Positions 11,010 through 22,141 of a stretch of 32,311 nucleotides of DNA are shown one piece after another (position 1 is the stretch's first letter; each line of letters opens with the position of its first letter). Location: positions 3,397-35,707 of the forward strand of contig ML986885.1 of the NCBI GenBank assembly GCA_010094045.1. The letters run 5' to 3'. The notes under the pieces were generated by a model that was not told the origin of the DNA, ran no database searches, and saw nothing but the letters and a program-made list of their open reading frames with translations. A program made the position numbers and the translations under genes. The stretch is from Lojkania enalia (lineage: Eukaryota > Ascomycota > Dothideomycetes > Pleosporales).

Positions 11010-12330
11010 ATGTCTGACTATAATTCACCTTCTAATTTCTATACTAGAACTGATACACGCGCAAGTTGTAGTAAGAGTAAACTTCTATCTATGCGTGTAG
11101 AACAACTGTTACCTCCTACAGGGGGCCCTGCGACAGGCGGACCCCTCTCTATAGGGCCTGTAATAAAGAACCTATCTAATTTAGAGGGAAATTGGAGTAA
11201 ACTAACCCTTAAGGAATAAATCGCAATTTTACAGGAGGAGATTATATACTTAATACGATAGAGAACTATTAGTCCTAATTAACCTCTGCAAACCACCGAA
11301 TTAGAACTAATAATACGCTGAGAAACTTTTACGACTCCCCTAGTAAGAAACCTCTCGGCTACCCCTAAGCCCCCTTAAGCCTACCTTACTAAACGCACAC
11401 CTAAGATCGAAAGCCTTATAGATAGCAACAAACCTATATTTAAATAATGGCGAGCCTCGATCCTAGACCGACTTAAGATTAATATAGATTACTATTAGAC
11501 AGAGCGTGCACGTATAGCGTTAGTATAGGGATATACCTCTGGTACTGCGAAAGGGTATCTAGAGCTAAAATACCTAGCCGAATCGGACTAGTATCGGTTC
11601 AAGAATGCTGAAGAAATGATTTCGCTTCTACAATTATATTTTATTATAGGTAATGAAGAGATAGAGGCGCGACAGGCGTTTCAGGTCCTAAGAATGAATA
11701 AGAGAGAAGTGTTCCCAACTTTCAAAGCTCGCTTTATTAGTACAGCTATTAGGGGATCTATACCCTAATCTGAGTGGTTCTTCTACCTATAGGATAAGAT
11801 TCTCCCCAGCCTAAGGATACTAAACCTTAGCTTTAAGCTCATATAGAAAGGCTCCTTTAACACTATAGTTGTCTACTTAACAGCCTACGATATAGAAAGG
11901 AGGAGCGTTCCTAACCTCCTAGAACGAACTGCCAGCCTACAGGTTGCAGCTAAAACAAATTCGGATTGGTACCGGAAGGTTTCTAAGAGTTTATCTAAGG
12001 TAACCTACGATCTAATACTACCCCGATCTACCCCAGTATTAATACCTCATTCCACCACAATCGCTCCCTAATAACCTAGTAAGACTCTCGCACCTGAAAG
12101 GTATACGACCCTAGATAATTACTACAACTATAGTAAACTAGGATACTTCACGAACGAATGTATAGTCCTTAGAGTATAAGAGATAGAGGTTAAATAAGAG
12201 GAGATTAAGGAAGAAGAGTTTCTAGACGCAAATAAGTACCACCCGGATAGTTCTCGGGTGGGAAATAGAGACGTCTGGGAAAACTCTCCGTCCTAGGCTT
12301 AAGCAAGTACGACTTATTAAACATTAATTT
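11010..12330 (+). pseudogene. gypsy-A gag (capsid/nucleocapsid) with stops
   Basis: Gag packages the element RNA in virus-like particles. The frame opens at a preserved ATG (11010) and stays open for 69 codons (Pro/Gly-rich PPTGGPATGGP) before a TAA at 11217, likely a former CAA. The same frame continues through a capsid-like helical region (about 11450-11900, for example NAEEMISLLQLYF and TFKARFISTAIRG) to a CX2CX4HX4C zinc knuckle at 12120-12161. That knuckle now reads YYNYSKLGYFTNEC without the first Y: three of four zinc ligands became Tyr, each one transition away. The frame then decays near 12330, before the protease in another frame. The end is approximate. Confidence 0.82.
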
Positions 12331-12379
12331 GTTGCATTTATTTGGAGGAAAGTACTTCTAAATCCCCACTATTCTATGT

Positions 12380-15300
12380 TTAAAAGGTGTTGGTGTATAA
12401 CTAAACGCTCTTGTTAATACTAGCGCCTAAGGCTTCCTATTCCTTAATTCTACGGTGGCTAGATCACTCTCCTAAGCCCTATATATGTTAATACAGTGCT
12501 TACCCTTCAAAATCACTGTTAAAGGTTTTTAGGACCGAATCTAAACCCTAGTTAATTAGTATATCCGCTTGTACCTGCGAATTGATGGAAGAACTATCTA
12601 AAACTACCTATTCGTTATTATAGATCTAGGTACTTAGGATTGTATTATTAGCATTAAATGGTTACGTTGTTTTCAACTCCTGCTAGATATAGATAAGAAT
12701 CGGATTATATAGCCCTCTAAGTATCCTGCTACTTATGATCCTTCACCTCCTCTTCTTATATAATTAACTCAGCCAGCACGCGATAAGGAAGTAGAGCTAG
12801 ACATCCGGCGACGCGACGCTCTATAGGAAAAGGACTAGTATTAGCAGTCCCGCAGTCCGACTATCTATTATATTAAGGGTCTACTAAAACTGCTAAAACT
12901 ACATCGGTCTCCTATAGCTTATAGTCTAAATAAGCTTAGAGCTCCCGCACGCCCGCATAAAATAAAGTCCGAACCTGATCTGAAGAAAGTCTATTCTCCT
13001 ATTATTGCTCTTATCTTAGCTAATACTTTCTACTTTAATATGAAGAGGAAAGAGAACGAGTTTTTCTCTACGTCTCTATACGAAATTGAGCGGCTGATTA
13101 AAGACAAGTAAGCCCTAGAGCTAGAAGACGAGGCTGAAAACGAAGCACTGGTAAATCTCCGATTACTATCCGAATACTATAGGTATTAGGATGTGTTTAG
13201 TAAAACTGCGGCTTATTAATTGCCGGAACACCACCCTTACGATTATAAGATTGTCCTTATAGAACCCCTCCCTAATAGTTACAGCCCGTTGTATAAGTAG
13301 AACGTTGAGGAGCTGGAGGCAACTAAGAAGTATATTATGGATAATCTATAGTATAGGTATATTAAGTAGAGTCGGAGCCCCTTTACATCTCCTATTCTTT
13401 ACGTCTATAAACCTAATAGCGACCTGCGTATCTATATAGATTATTATAAACTTAATACTCTTACCTGTAAGGATGTATATCTGATACCGCGTATAGATAA
13501 ACTCTTATCTAGACCTACTAAGGTAGCAATCTTTACTAAGTTTAATATTCGTGCGGCCTTTAACAAGATTAGGATAGACCCTAGTTCTAAGGAATATACT
13601 ACCTTTCGGACTTGATACGGAACCTATAAGTGTAAAGTTCTACCTTTTAGATTATATAACAGCCTAGCAACTTACTAGTGCTATATAAACGACGTACTGA
13701 TCGACTACCTAGATAACTTCTATATTACTTACCTAGATAATATCCTTATCTACTCCGAAGACGAGGCGACATACGCTATCTACGTTAAGAAAGTTCTTAA
13801 GAGATTACGTTAAGTAGGGTTATAAGTTAATATTAAGAAGAGCGAATTCTATGTTACCCGAACTAAATACCTTGGCTATATCCTCTTAAATAAAGGCCTT
13901 AAGGTTGATCTAGAGAAGGTGGAAGCACTACGCAACTAGCAGCTACCTACTACTATAACGGGTGTGAAATCCTTCTTAGGTTTTACTGGATTCTATCGAT
14001 AGTTTGTACCGGAATTCTTGCGTGTCGCAAAGCCAATTATCGTACTATAGAGTTTTACAACCCCTTTCGTATAAACTTTAGAATGTAATATTACCTTTAA
14101 GAAATTAAAGTTAGCCCTGTTGAGTATACCTACGCTCTGCTACTTTGACCCTGCGTTAGAAACAAAAATGGAAACTAATACCTCTAATAGAGTAGTTGCA
14201 GGAGTACTGTTACAGAAACATCCTAACGGAAAATAGTACCCTATAGTATTCTACAGCAAGGTTCTATCCGGTTCGGAACTGAACTGGGAGATCTATAATA
14301 AGAAACTGTTCGCAATCGTCACTGCGTTTAAGTAATAGAGAGTAGAACTTACTTCGGTAGCTACTAGAACTCTAGTATATACCGATTATCACTCACTCAA
14401 ATATTTTATGACTACGAAGGTACTTAATGCTTGTTAAGTTTATTGGACCGAGGAATTAGCTTAGTATCAGTTCCAAATTGAGTATACTCTAGGCAAGAAT
14501 AATACTAGAGTAGACATCCTCAGTCATCGCGAATAAGATGTAGAAAACTTAAAAGCAGCTTAAACCGACAACCGGTTGAGAGTCTTACTTAAACCGTATC
14601 GACTTCACCCCCGAATTAATGCCGAATTAGCCTAGTCTTATATTACCTAAATAACAACTCAAGTAGCTATACTAAACGTTATTAAAGGCTAGGAGTAGGT
14701 TATATTACTAGACTCTCTGGAGTTGATCGACGTATTACTATAGGAAAACCGAGCCTCCTTCGCGTAGGAACGCACACTTCTACCCCGCAAGTATTAGATA
14801 GAGAACAGACTACTCCTCTACAATAATTGTTTATGTGTCTTATCAGATTCAGGCCTTTATACGCGACTTATACGAGAGGCTTACGACTAAGTATCCTCCG
14901 CACACCCAAGCGCTATTAAAACCTATTAGTTACTATCTTAGAAGTACTATTAGAAGGGTATGGAGGCTACTTACAAACGATATATACGGAATTACATCCT
15001 ATACCGTAAAGCTTATCCGATACAAACCTAAACCCTAGGTTTTATCTACCTACTTTCTATACTAAATTGACTAATATAGTACCTGTGTATTAACTTTAAG
15101 GATTTCTCTATAGATAAGTCCGGATATAATTAGATTATAGTAGTAATCGATCGCCTGTCTAAACAAGCGGTGTCTATCTCCTACTATTATATAATTAACG
15201 CAAGGGGAATGGCCGAATTGTTTATTTAATAGGTATACCGCTTTAGCTATACACCCGAAACTATTATTTTAGACTGAGAACCTCAGTTTATATCTAGTTT

Positions 15301-16234
15301 CTGGTCCAAATTCTGCCGTATCTTAGGCGTAAAGATTAAACTATCTACTACTTATTATAAAGAGACTGACGGACAGATGGAGATTATAAATAAGTATATT
15401 AATTAGAGACTGCGCCCTTTCGTATCCTTCTACTAGAACAACTAGAGTTCTCTATTACCTATAATCGACCAAGTACAAGCGACTCTACCCTATATAACTA
15501 TTAGAATGTCCCCGTATTAGATCCTATACAGATCCGAGCCCCGTTAGAGTTGGGATTAGAAATATTCTATTAATCCTATCACCGTAACAGATAAATTAAA
15601 TTGTAAGAACGCCTTAACTCTAGCGACTCGTATATATACAGCCTAGGAAACTGTAAAGGCTAATATTGAGAAGGCTTAGGATCGCATATAATCCGTTATT
15701 AACCGTTACTAGCGACCGATTAATTAGCAGATCGGTAATATAGTCTACCTAAATACTAAGAACCTTACGGTCTAGAGACCGAGCCGAAAGCTATCCGATC
15801 AATAGGAGGGCCCTTTTAAAGTACTAGAATAGGTTAGAAACTCGTACTATCTATAGCTACCCCTAGGGTCGAGAATATATGATGTTTTCGCACTAAACCT
15901 GCTGTGTAAGAACCCCCAGGACCCTCTACTAGGGTAAGAAGCTCCGAAACCACCCGCTATCGCTATTAAGGGGGTAGAAGAGTGGGAGGTTGAGGAAATA
16001 CTGGCCAGTAAGCTGTATCGCAAAACCCTCAAATACCGTGTAAAATAGGTAGGATACGATCCCAACCCGGTCTAGTATAAAGCCTCAAATTTTATAGGTT
16101 CGCCTTACAAGCTAAGAGCTTTTTATAATAAGTATCCGAATCAGCCAGGACCCCTAAAGGCCCTGACCAAATAGATTAAGGCATACGAGGATGGTATAGA
16201 GAATATAGATTACCTGGTAGACGATAATATATAA
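12380..16234 (+). pseudogene. gypsy-A pol: protease, RT, RNase H, integrase, chromodomain
   Basis: One frame, -1 relative to gag, carries: protease LVNTSA at 12410-12427 (family DTGA); reverse transcriptase about 13270-13990, with YLDNILIYS at 13730-13756 (YLDD, second Asp lost); RNase H about 14155-14570, with LVYTDYHSLKYF; an integrase zinc region about 14880-15015, where one His and both Cys are Tyr (NYILY); the integrase core about 15085-15480, with first Asp to Asn (INFKDF) and second Asp and Glu kept (IILD, TDGQMEII); and a chromodomain from 15974 (EEWEVEEILASKLYRKTLKY) to about 16160. It ends at TAA 16232-16234. TAG/TAA codons interrupt it throughout. The start is approximate. The chromodomain is known to bind methylated histone H3. 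Confidence 0.9.
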
Positions 16235-17336
16235 GAGTTAAGTAGTAGATTAAAAAACTAAAGTATAGGCCCGAAATTACTCCTCTATAAAATCCGGAGG
16301 GTCTAATAGCAGGCTGTTAAATACCTCTCTAGTCCTCTCCTCTTCTACCCTCCTTCCCCTTCTTTCCCTCCAGACTCCCCCTAAACCTCCCCTACCTCAT
16401 CTTTAGCCGCCCGAGAGCGCCGTGATGTCAGCCTAAAGGCTAGATACTAGAACTTCTAGGGCCGAAACCCAACAGAGTAACTCAGTACTCTAGTAGAATA
16501 AAGCCACCTGGATACTAGCCGCAGGAAGGCTATCTTTCTAACTCTTTACAACCTAGGCTATAAGCGCCAGACTATAAGCAGACTCCAAAACAGCCTCGAA
16601 GGCTACCTTTTTATCCTCCTCATCCCCTGTGTATCAGGCCGCTACCTATAGTTCGAGATGGCCCTGGAGGACTAGAAACTCCTCCTTATAGTAGGAGGGG
16701 ATCTATGAGTGCGTTAGTAGTAAGTACCCTACTAGTATTAGATGCGATTCATACGGGGTTATACTTTTTATTTTATAAGGTGTAATACTCGCATTTTTTT
16801 AATCTTAGAGACTGAAAGGAAAATATTATATACCGCCCGCGGGCGAGCGCGCGCATAGCCCGAAAGTAGATAACCTAGAAGGCTTCTAAAGAGGCTCTAG
16901 GAGGCGGGCGGAGTAGTATATTAATTAATTTTTCTATAAGGCGTTAGCGATGCTTTAATAATTAACGGTTCTAGGGACGTACAACGATACGTACGGAGTA
17001 GAAGTTATTGTTTAGTTAAGGAAGCTCAGTTAATAGCAACCTAGTAATATACTAAGGCTAGTAAACGCTCGTTGCTATACGCGACGAAATTGCAATATTA
17101 ACAAACCGTTATGATAGTGGTTACCAGCCGATATATAGGTTAATTATACTTACTACGAAAACCTTACTTAATATTACGTTAATAAACGCATCTCTATAGG
17201 CAACCGCGCGTATTAGCTCTTACTGGTAAATACCTCCTCGAAGAAATTTCTTTATACTGGAACCCATCCGTAACAGCCCCGATTCCCTCCCGAACCAGCA
17301 TAGATAGGGACTATCAGCCTACAAGAAGGGGGGTAG
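16235..17336 (+). other. gypsy-A 3' region with polypurine tract
   Basis: This unusually long stretch lies between pol and the 3' LTR and is kept in copies 2 and 3. It ends in the polypurine tract AAGAAGGGGGGTAG (17323-17336), which primes plus-strand DNA synthesis in this element class. No sense-strand domain is recognisable. An antisense frame at 16240-16700 is listed separately. Positions 16835-16910 are a local G+C-rich patch (CCGCCCGCGGGCGAGCGCGC). Confidence 0.75.
16240..16700 (-). other. Possible antisense reading frame in gypsy 3' region
   Basis: On the minus strand a single frame of about 150 codons has few stops (TAG, TAA, TGA), each explicable by one transition. It reads in part DEEDKKVAFEAVLESAYSLA, KDSLPAASIQVALFY and NSLLLDPPDFIEE. 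The frame stays in register in gypsy-3 (plus strand 30910-31330), with mostly conservative changes (DKEDKKVAFKAILESAYSLA). It looks helical and is followed by an Arg/Glu-rich stretch. I recognise no domain. The opposite strand in the same phase is also fairly open, so a non-coding explanation remains possible. Confidence 0.35.
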
Positions 17337-17615
17337 TATAATAATACAAAGAAATCGTTCCACGAAAAGCTTCATATATAACCTTATCCCAAAGCTTTTC
17401 GCTTATCTTATCCTACCTCCGGTTCTACCCCTTTTCCCTTCCGTATATAGTTGCACACTCCCTTATAAGTAGCTTAGTAGTTCTTCTATATCCTTTCATA
17501 TAAGGCCTATAGGTGTCAATGGAATTCCCAGGTCCCTAATCCCCCACGCACTCCTATATGCCTCTGAGTAGATTCGTACCGTATTCAGACCTATTATCTT
17601 ACCTGCGCCGTTACA
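17337..17615 (+). repeat. 3' LTR of gypsy-A
   Basis: It starts TATAATAATAC, a mutated TGTAACGATGC, and ends GCCGTTACA. It lies directly after the polypurine tract and before TATAT. Confidence 0.95.
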
Positions 17616-19613
17616 TATATACTTCTATACTACTATTATAAAGGAGATACTTAAACTTCGTATAGTACCTTAGTATAGTAATTCTTATATTTATTTTAAC
17701 TTATTAGTCGAGTAATTTATTAATTAAACTTATTAAATTCTTATAGAGGTACGATTTTAGGTATTTTATATAATATTAAATTTAGTTAAATTCGTAAATC
17801 TCGATATTATATCTAAAGCTCTTTTACTCTAGAAAGTATAATTTTTTAATAATCTCGTTTCCACCAAATTTTTATATATTTTATACGACAATTTAGATAA
17901 AGAATAAGTATAGTAGTATAGAAAGGTAAGTTGTCTATTTTATAATAATACTCCTTAAACTTCTAAACTACTTATTAAATTTATATAAGTAAGTCTTTAT
18001 TTATATAATAAGAACTTAAAGACTTCTCTATATATTTACTAAAAACGTCTATTGTAAAATAAAGTTAATTAAGTATAATACAGTCGCCTTAAATCTCTAG
18101 AGTTACTTAGTAGAATATCTATAAGAAGGAGCTTATCGTATAAAGAGCCTTCTAATCTTATAGAGAAAGATAGTCCTTTTTAAGTAATTTGAAATTTACT
18201 TTAACATAATTATTAATAGCTAACTCTTTCTTAAGTACTATACTTAACATTTAATACCAGCTATTCTATCGTATAGAATTGTTAAGTAGAATTCGCTATT
18301 ATACTAAAGAAACGAATTCTTTTATATAATTTACTAAGAAACGATAGTAAATAATAATATTATAAAGCTTTCCTAGAACACCTATTATACGAAAAGCTTC
18401 TTCTCTTTCTATTTAAGCTTACTTATCTAATTTATCCTTAAGTATATTCCCTTTATTATACGATTCAATCTTTTTAAATTAAGCCTTACTAAAGAGGAAA
18501 GTTTAAATAATAAGATTAATTGTATATCCTTAGTAGTAGATTTGTTAATATAAGGAATTCTAAGTAATATCTTTATTATCTAGAAGATATTAAGATATTA
18601 TACGATAAAGTATATTATTTATAGTTAAATTATCAGCGATAATTACTTCTAGCTTTTATATAATACTATAGTCTTAAAGGACTAGAAGAATAGTATTCTA
18701 TTACTCTTTTCTACTATAGTTTACTATTATATGTAAAGCTAAGAGAGCTTTTATTTATTATTCTTACGAGTTAATAAAATAAGTATATATTACTAAGAGA
18801 AGATAATTATTTAGAAAAGTCTAGATATTAACTAAAAGATATATATCTATTAAAGCTAACTAAACCTTTATTTATATAATATCTCTTTACAGTTAAAATA
18901 AATTATAAATTAACCTACTAATAGCTAAATAAGTAGTTGTAAGAGAATTTATTAATTCTAGATTTAATATCTAGTAGAATATATAGAATTCTAGCTACTT
19001 AACAATTCAAAATAGTAGGTTTCATACAATAATAAGATTTATAAAAATCTAGTTAATAACTTAATTATTTAAAGTATTCTTTAGAACTAATAAGTTTAGC
19101 TTATTTATCTTATTATTGATTAATACTTATTTCTAAAGTTCTTAAAGTTAGATTACTACTATTACTTTTATACGAGAGATAGGTCTATTAGATTTAATCT
19201 AGTACTTTAATTAAAGATAATATCGAATATTTATAGTTAATAATATATTATATAAATAAAGAGAGTAGTAATATAACTTTTAATTTTAACCGTCTCGTAC
19301 AGGCTTATCTTTTAATAGATTATAGTAGTATTAATAGATACTAGACGTATTTCTCTAACTTATACTACTAGAGACTTCGAGCGATTTAAAAGAGTTAAGA
19401 GAAACTAGAGAACTATCTTCTAAAGTTATAATAGTAAAGAAAATAGCTTTTGTATAATAAAAGATAAATTTTAGTAAGGAAAGATAGCTTATATACTAAA
19501 TTATCCGATAATATCGTATATTATTTAGTATAAAATAATTGCCAAGTATAATAATTTATTTTTTACAAAACGATAATTTTATTTTTAATAACCCTATTTA
19601 ATATATAAGCTAT

Positions 19614-21659
19614 ATATACGATCTTTCTTTTATACTATCGTTCAATTTTTGCTAATAGTGTTTTAAAGGCTTTTATAAGGGTAGATTTCAACCGATCGTA
19701 TATTGTAAATCCTTTATACTACTAGGACACCTAATTAACTGTATAAAATAGGTATCTCTTACTATTATAATACCTCTTACGGTCCTTCTAAAGTTATATA
19801 ATATTAATCGCGATTCTCTTAAATAGTTTAGTAGCTAAGTAAAGCTAACTATACCGGCTAATCTACTGTAATAACTTCGCTTATATATATGTCTAGCAAT
19901 CTCGCTATACTAGTACTTCCTAATTGCTTAACTAGATACCCTTAGCTGCCTAAGATAGGGCTAATACTAAATCTCTACTTAGGTGGCCTAATAATTAGTA
20001 CGCTTCAGCTGAAGAAATAATTTATATTAGTCGCTGGTAATAGAAAGGCTTTTCCTTAATTACTACAACTATCTTATATCCGGAAAGCGAATCGAGTAGA
20101 GGCCTTTTTACTAGATCTACGTCTAATAGCTAGTAGCTGTTAAACAACTCTAAATAATAAACGATATTATAGTAATTGTACTAGTAAAGGCAATCTCTAC
20201 CTAAGTTAAACTAGATACTCTATTCCCTATTTCTAATTAGGGCTATTATATTAGTTAGCAACTAAGGGACGTAAGTAACTTCTATTAGCTTAATATCTCT
20301 TAGGCCTATAGGAGAATTAATCGTAATTATAATAGTACCCTATTCTAATATAGGGTATATACTACCTCCCGCAGCAATTTTATCTTTAGAATTTACTATC
20401 TAAGTAGTCTACTAACTAAAAGCCTTAGAGTTACATATATAAATATTAGAACCTAGATCAAGTATCTACCAATTTAAAATACTAGTCTCTTCTTTCTTAG
20501 GGGTAGTACTTGCTGAAAAATTACCCCTTTAAATTACCTAGGTATTTCCCTAGAAGCTAGCAGCTTTTATAGAGGCCTTACTATTAAATAAGGATTTCAA
20601 CTTCTTATATTTTTCTATATTTACCTTTAGGATATTCTTTTTCCCCTAGTTATTCCTATTTAAGATATTATCTCGGGCTTTTAGTATTTCCTAATCTAGT
20701 ACCTAGTTTAGTAGCCTAATCGATTCGTTTACGTACTCGCAATTACTCTAGAAGTGCTGCTTCTTATAGAAGTAGGGTAGTAGAGTACGCGATCGCGAAC
20801 CGGATTTTTCTTAAGACTACTATATAGTACTATTAGAATTTGCTTGAGGAATTAATGGACGTTATAAAGCTATAAATAAGCTGAGCGTCTTCTACAGATT
20901 AAAATATCTATAGTAATTAGCATATTGGTATATTAATTGTTTAATCATAGGAATCGGTTAATCGATCCTACCTAGCTTATTTTTAGCGTTGATCGGTACT
21001 ATATAGATTAGCGCCCACACCTCATCTTTCTTAGCAACCGTTAGAAGAAAATCCTTTTCTACTCTAAGGCCCTAAACTTCTGCTAAGCCAGCAGCTTTAG
21101 TACGATAGATTATCTAATTCTACTAATTTAGCTACTTCTCTACCTCTCTATTAGTTAGGTACTTAAAGAGAGCTTAATATTCCTTCTAGATTAGTTGCTC
21201 CCTTAACTCGATAGTAGGCGCTAGCTTTTCCTGTAAGATTCTAAGAATCTCGTAGCTAGTTATATTATCGCTAAGTATTGCTTTATATTAAGGTAATATT
21301 ATTGTTAGGATATTGCTATATATAGTATAGAGAGTATCGTCGATCTTAATCTAATCCTTTCTCTATTAGTTATACTAGTCCCTTACCCAGTTCCAATCTG
21401 TTGTTTGTATTAAGGTTATTTCCTTATATATAACTCTACTAGAGGGGTATCTTTCTATTTCCCCTTCTAGATTTATCTTCGGGGTCTGGAACTTACCTAT
21501 ATTAGGGAGAGGAGGTTCTAGCCTATAAATTTTAACCTCTTTAGGAGGTACGCTTAGATCTAAATATTCTTATACCCTCAGCCTGCTAGCTGTTAGTTTA
21601 TGCTACTCGAGCTAATCCTTCTAATCGCTAGGGGTACTAAGTATCTTCTTCTTAGATAT
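19614..21659 (-). pseudogene. copia gag-pol polyprotein, N-terminal part (to integrase core)
   Basis: It starts around 21659 (ATA for an ATG). Gag shows SDWKDWLEW-like spacing, with stops at former Trp codons, then LTASRLRV and TTDWNWVRD. A CXCX3HX4C zinc site at 20739-20774 reads YFYKKQHF.SNC, with the first two Cys now Tyr. The protease motif at about 20431-20472 reads ILDLGSNIYICN, from a D-S-G-A-type active site. The GAG-pre-integrase domain follows near 19880-20010 (LLGHLSRDLVLAL, AAKGI, then DC.TYI.AK with the second Cys as Tyr). The integrase core opening (FKRIAINII, Asp to Asn) reaches the junction at 19614. It is truncated and full of RIP-type stops. The element class is secure; the exact start is not. 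Confidence 0.82.
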
Positions 21660-22010
21660 AGCTATAGAGGAGTATACAACTATTGCAACACTAGAAATAT
21701 ACTAGAATATATTGATACTAGAGAATAAAATAGCCTTAAACGTAATACAGCATATTAATAGGTTTATAAAGTGTAGAATTTGCACGTAATTCTAATAGCT
21801 AAGTGCCTAAAGATCGTTAGTAAACGATAAAGATAATAATATCGCGATATTACAACACTAAATAAAAAGGAGCGATATCGATCGTAATATATAAATTAAG
21901 TTGCAGCTATTTTAGTACGGTAACCGGGCTTATAACTGTAGTAAGAGGCGAATCTTATCTTAGGGAGGGAGATGAGGAGCTGAACTAGTTGATTAAAGAT
22001 GGCTAGCGGG

Positions 22011-22025
22011 CTATATTTATATACA
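22011..22025 (-). promoter_or_regulatory. TATA-like box in copia LTR
   Basis: On the minus strand it reads TGTATATAAATATAG. It sits within the LTR, between the ATATC repeats and the inner half, where retrotransposon transcription normally starts. No start site can be seen directly. Confidence 0.5.
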
Positions 22026-22047
22026 TGAAAAAGGGGTATATTAGCTG

Positions 22048-22101
22048 ATATCCAGCGTAATATCCGGTGTAATATCGACCGTGATATCGTACGTTAATAT
22101 C
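22048..22101. repeat. 12-bp imperfect tandem repeat (ATATC units) in copia LTR
   Basis: ATATC recurs at 22048, 22060, 22072, 22084 and 22097. The first four spacings are exactly 12, 12 and 12 bp and the last is 13. Unit bodies are related (ATATCCAGCGTA, ATATCCGGTGTA, ATATCGACCGTG). They lie 25-90 bp upstream of the TATA-like box in transcription direction. Confidence 0.7.
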
Positions 22102-22141
22102 TAATACAGCTTGGTAGACTAGCCGAAAATCCCCATAACAC

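Larger units (their letters stand above)
10425..17615 (+). mobile_element. Ty3/gypsy retrotransposon gypsy-A, full length (chromodomain type)
   Basis: This 7191-bp element has two 279-bp LTRs and a 5-bp TATAT duplication (10420-10424 and 17616-17620). Removing element and duplication restores the continuous hAT sequence seen in H2 at 23515-23580. The order is 5' LTR, leader, gag, pol (protease, reverse transcriptase, RNase H, integrase, chromodomain), 3' region, polypurine tract, 3' LTR. The integrase after RT/RNase H marks Ty3/gypsy, and the chromodomain places it with the chromoviruses. It has fewer RIP changes than its neighbours but is still inactive. Confidence 0.95.
10200..19460 (-). 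pseudogene. hAT transposase of H1 (split by gypsy-A)
   Basis: Read on the minus strand from about 19460, the N-terminal region holds a degraded zinc-finger segment near 19196-19310 (LYYYSLYLYN then NIRYYLQLKY), where Cys and His ligands appear as Tyr. The core near 18000-18800 has the fungal hAT run ...SKLGVIITDN..., GYIINLIIQTFLF and GKLYNIIVYYRS. The C-terminal dimerisation region (10310-10424) reads ILSILVIYNKLERVFLEGYY, matching the hAT_C pattern (S.PA.S..ERVFS.G). Gypsy-A splits it just upstream of that domain. Start and stop are approximate; stops are frequent. I assign the domains from remembered family patterns and from the parallel reading of H2. Confidence 0.75.
8974..19596 (-). mobile_element. 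hAT element H1, complete ends, split by gypsy-A
   Basis: The pieces are 8974-10424 and 17616-19596, about 3.43 kb without gypsy-A. The ends are TAGGGTTGTCAA (8974) and, inverted, TAGGGTTATTAA (19585-19596). The flanking octamers TTTAGCGC (8966-8973) and TTTAATAT (19597-19604) differ only by C/T and G/A, as expected for an 8-bp hAT target duplication hit by RIP. It is an inverted copy of H2 and lies about 100 bp inside it. Confidence 0.85.
19614..22140 (-). mobile_element. Ty1/copia retrotransposon, 5' part only
   Basis: The 5' LTR begins at 22140, read inward as TGTTATGGGGATTTTCGGC, and directly abuts hAT H2 sequence at 22141. Gag, protease and the start of integrase follow toward lower coordinates. 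The sequence stops in the integrase core at about 19614, where H2 terminal sequence begins. Reverse transcriptase, RNase H and the 3' LTR are absent, so a deletion removed the 3' half of the element plus about 490 bp of hAT. Protease and integrase preceding the (missing) RT identifies the copia order. Confidence 0.85.
21900..22140 (-). repeat. copia 5' LTR (inner boundary uncertain)
   Basis: The outer end is TGTTATGGGG at 22140. A TATA-box-like TGTATATAAATATAG lies at about 22011-22025. Upstream of it are 12-bp tandem ATATC repeats (22048-22101). The 3' edge of the LTR cannot be fixed because the partner LTR is missing; a CA near 21902 (GCTGCAACTT) is one candidate. Confidence 0.65.

Noticed and set aside
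11010..11219. Short intact gene of 69 codons
   Set aside because: It is the start of gypsy-A gag, ended by a RIP-type TAA; homologous gag sequence continues in the same frame to the zinc knuckle at 12120.
14835..15038. 67-codon open frame starting with ATG on the plus strand
   Set aside because: It overlaps the gypsy-A integrase zinc region in a different frame. The true pol frame reads the recognisable integrase residues through the same bases; this frame has no match and is open by chance.
15847..16065. 72-codon open frame on the minus strand
   Set aside because: It lies opposite the integrase C-terminus and chromodomain, which are clearly coding on the plus strand. Ser-rich shadow frame.
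16835..16910. CpG-island-like patch as a host promoter
   Set aside because: It lies in the gypsy 3' region and has mutated counterparts in copies 2 and 3, so it is element sequence that escaped mutation.
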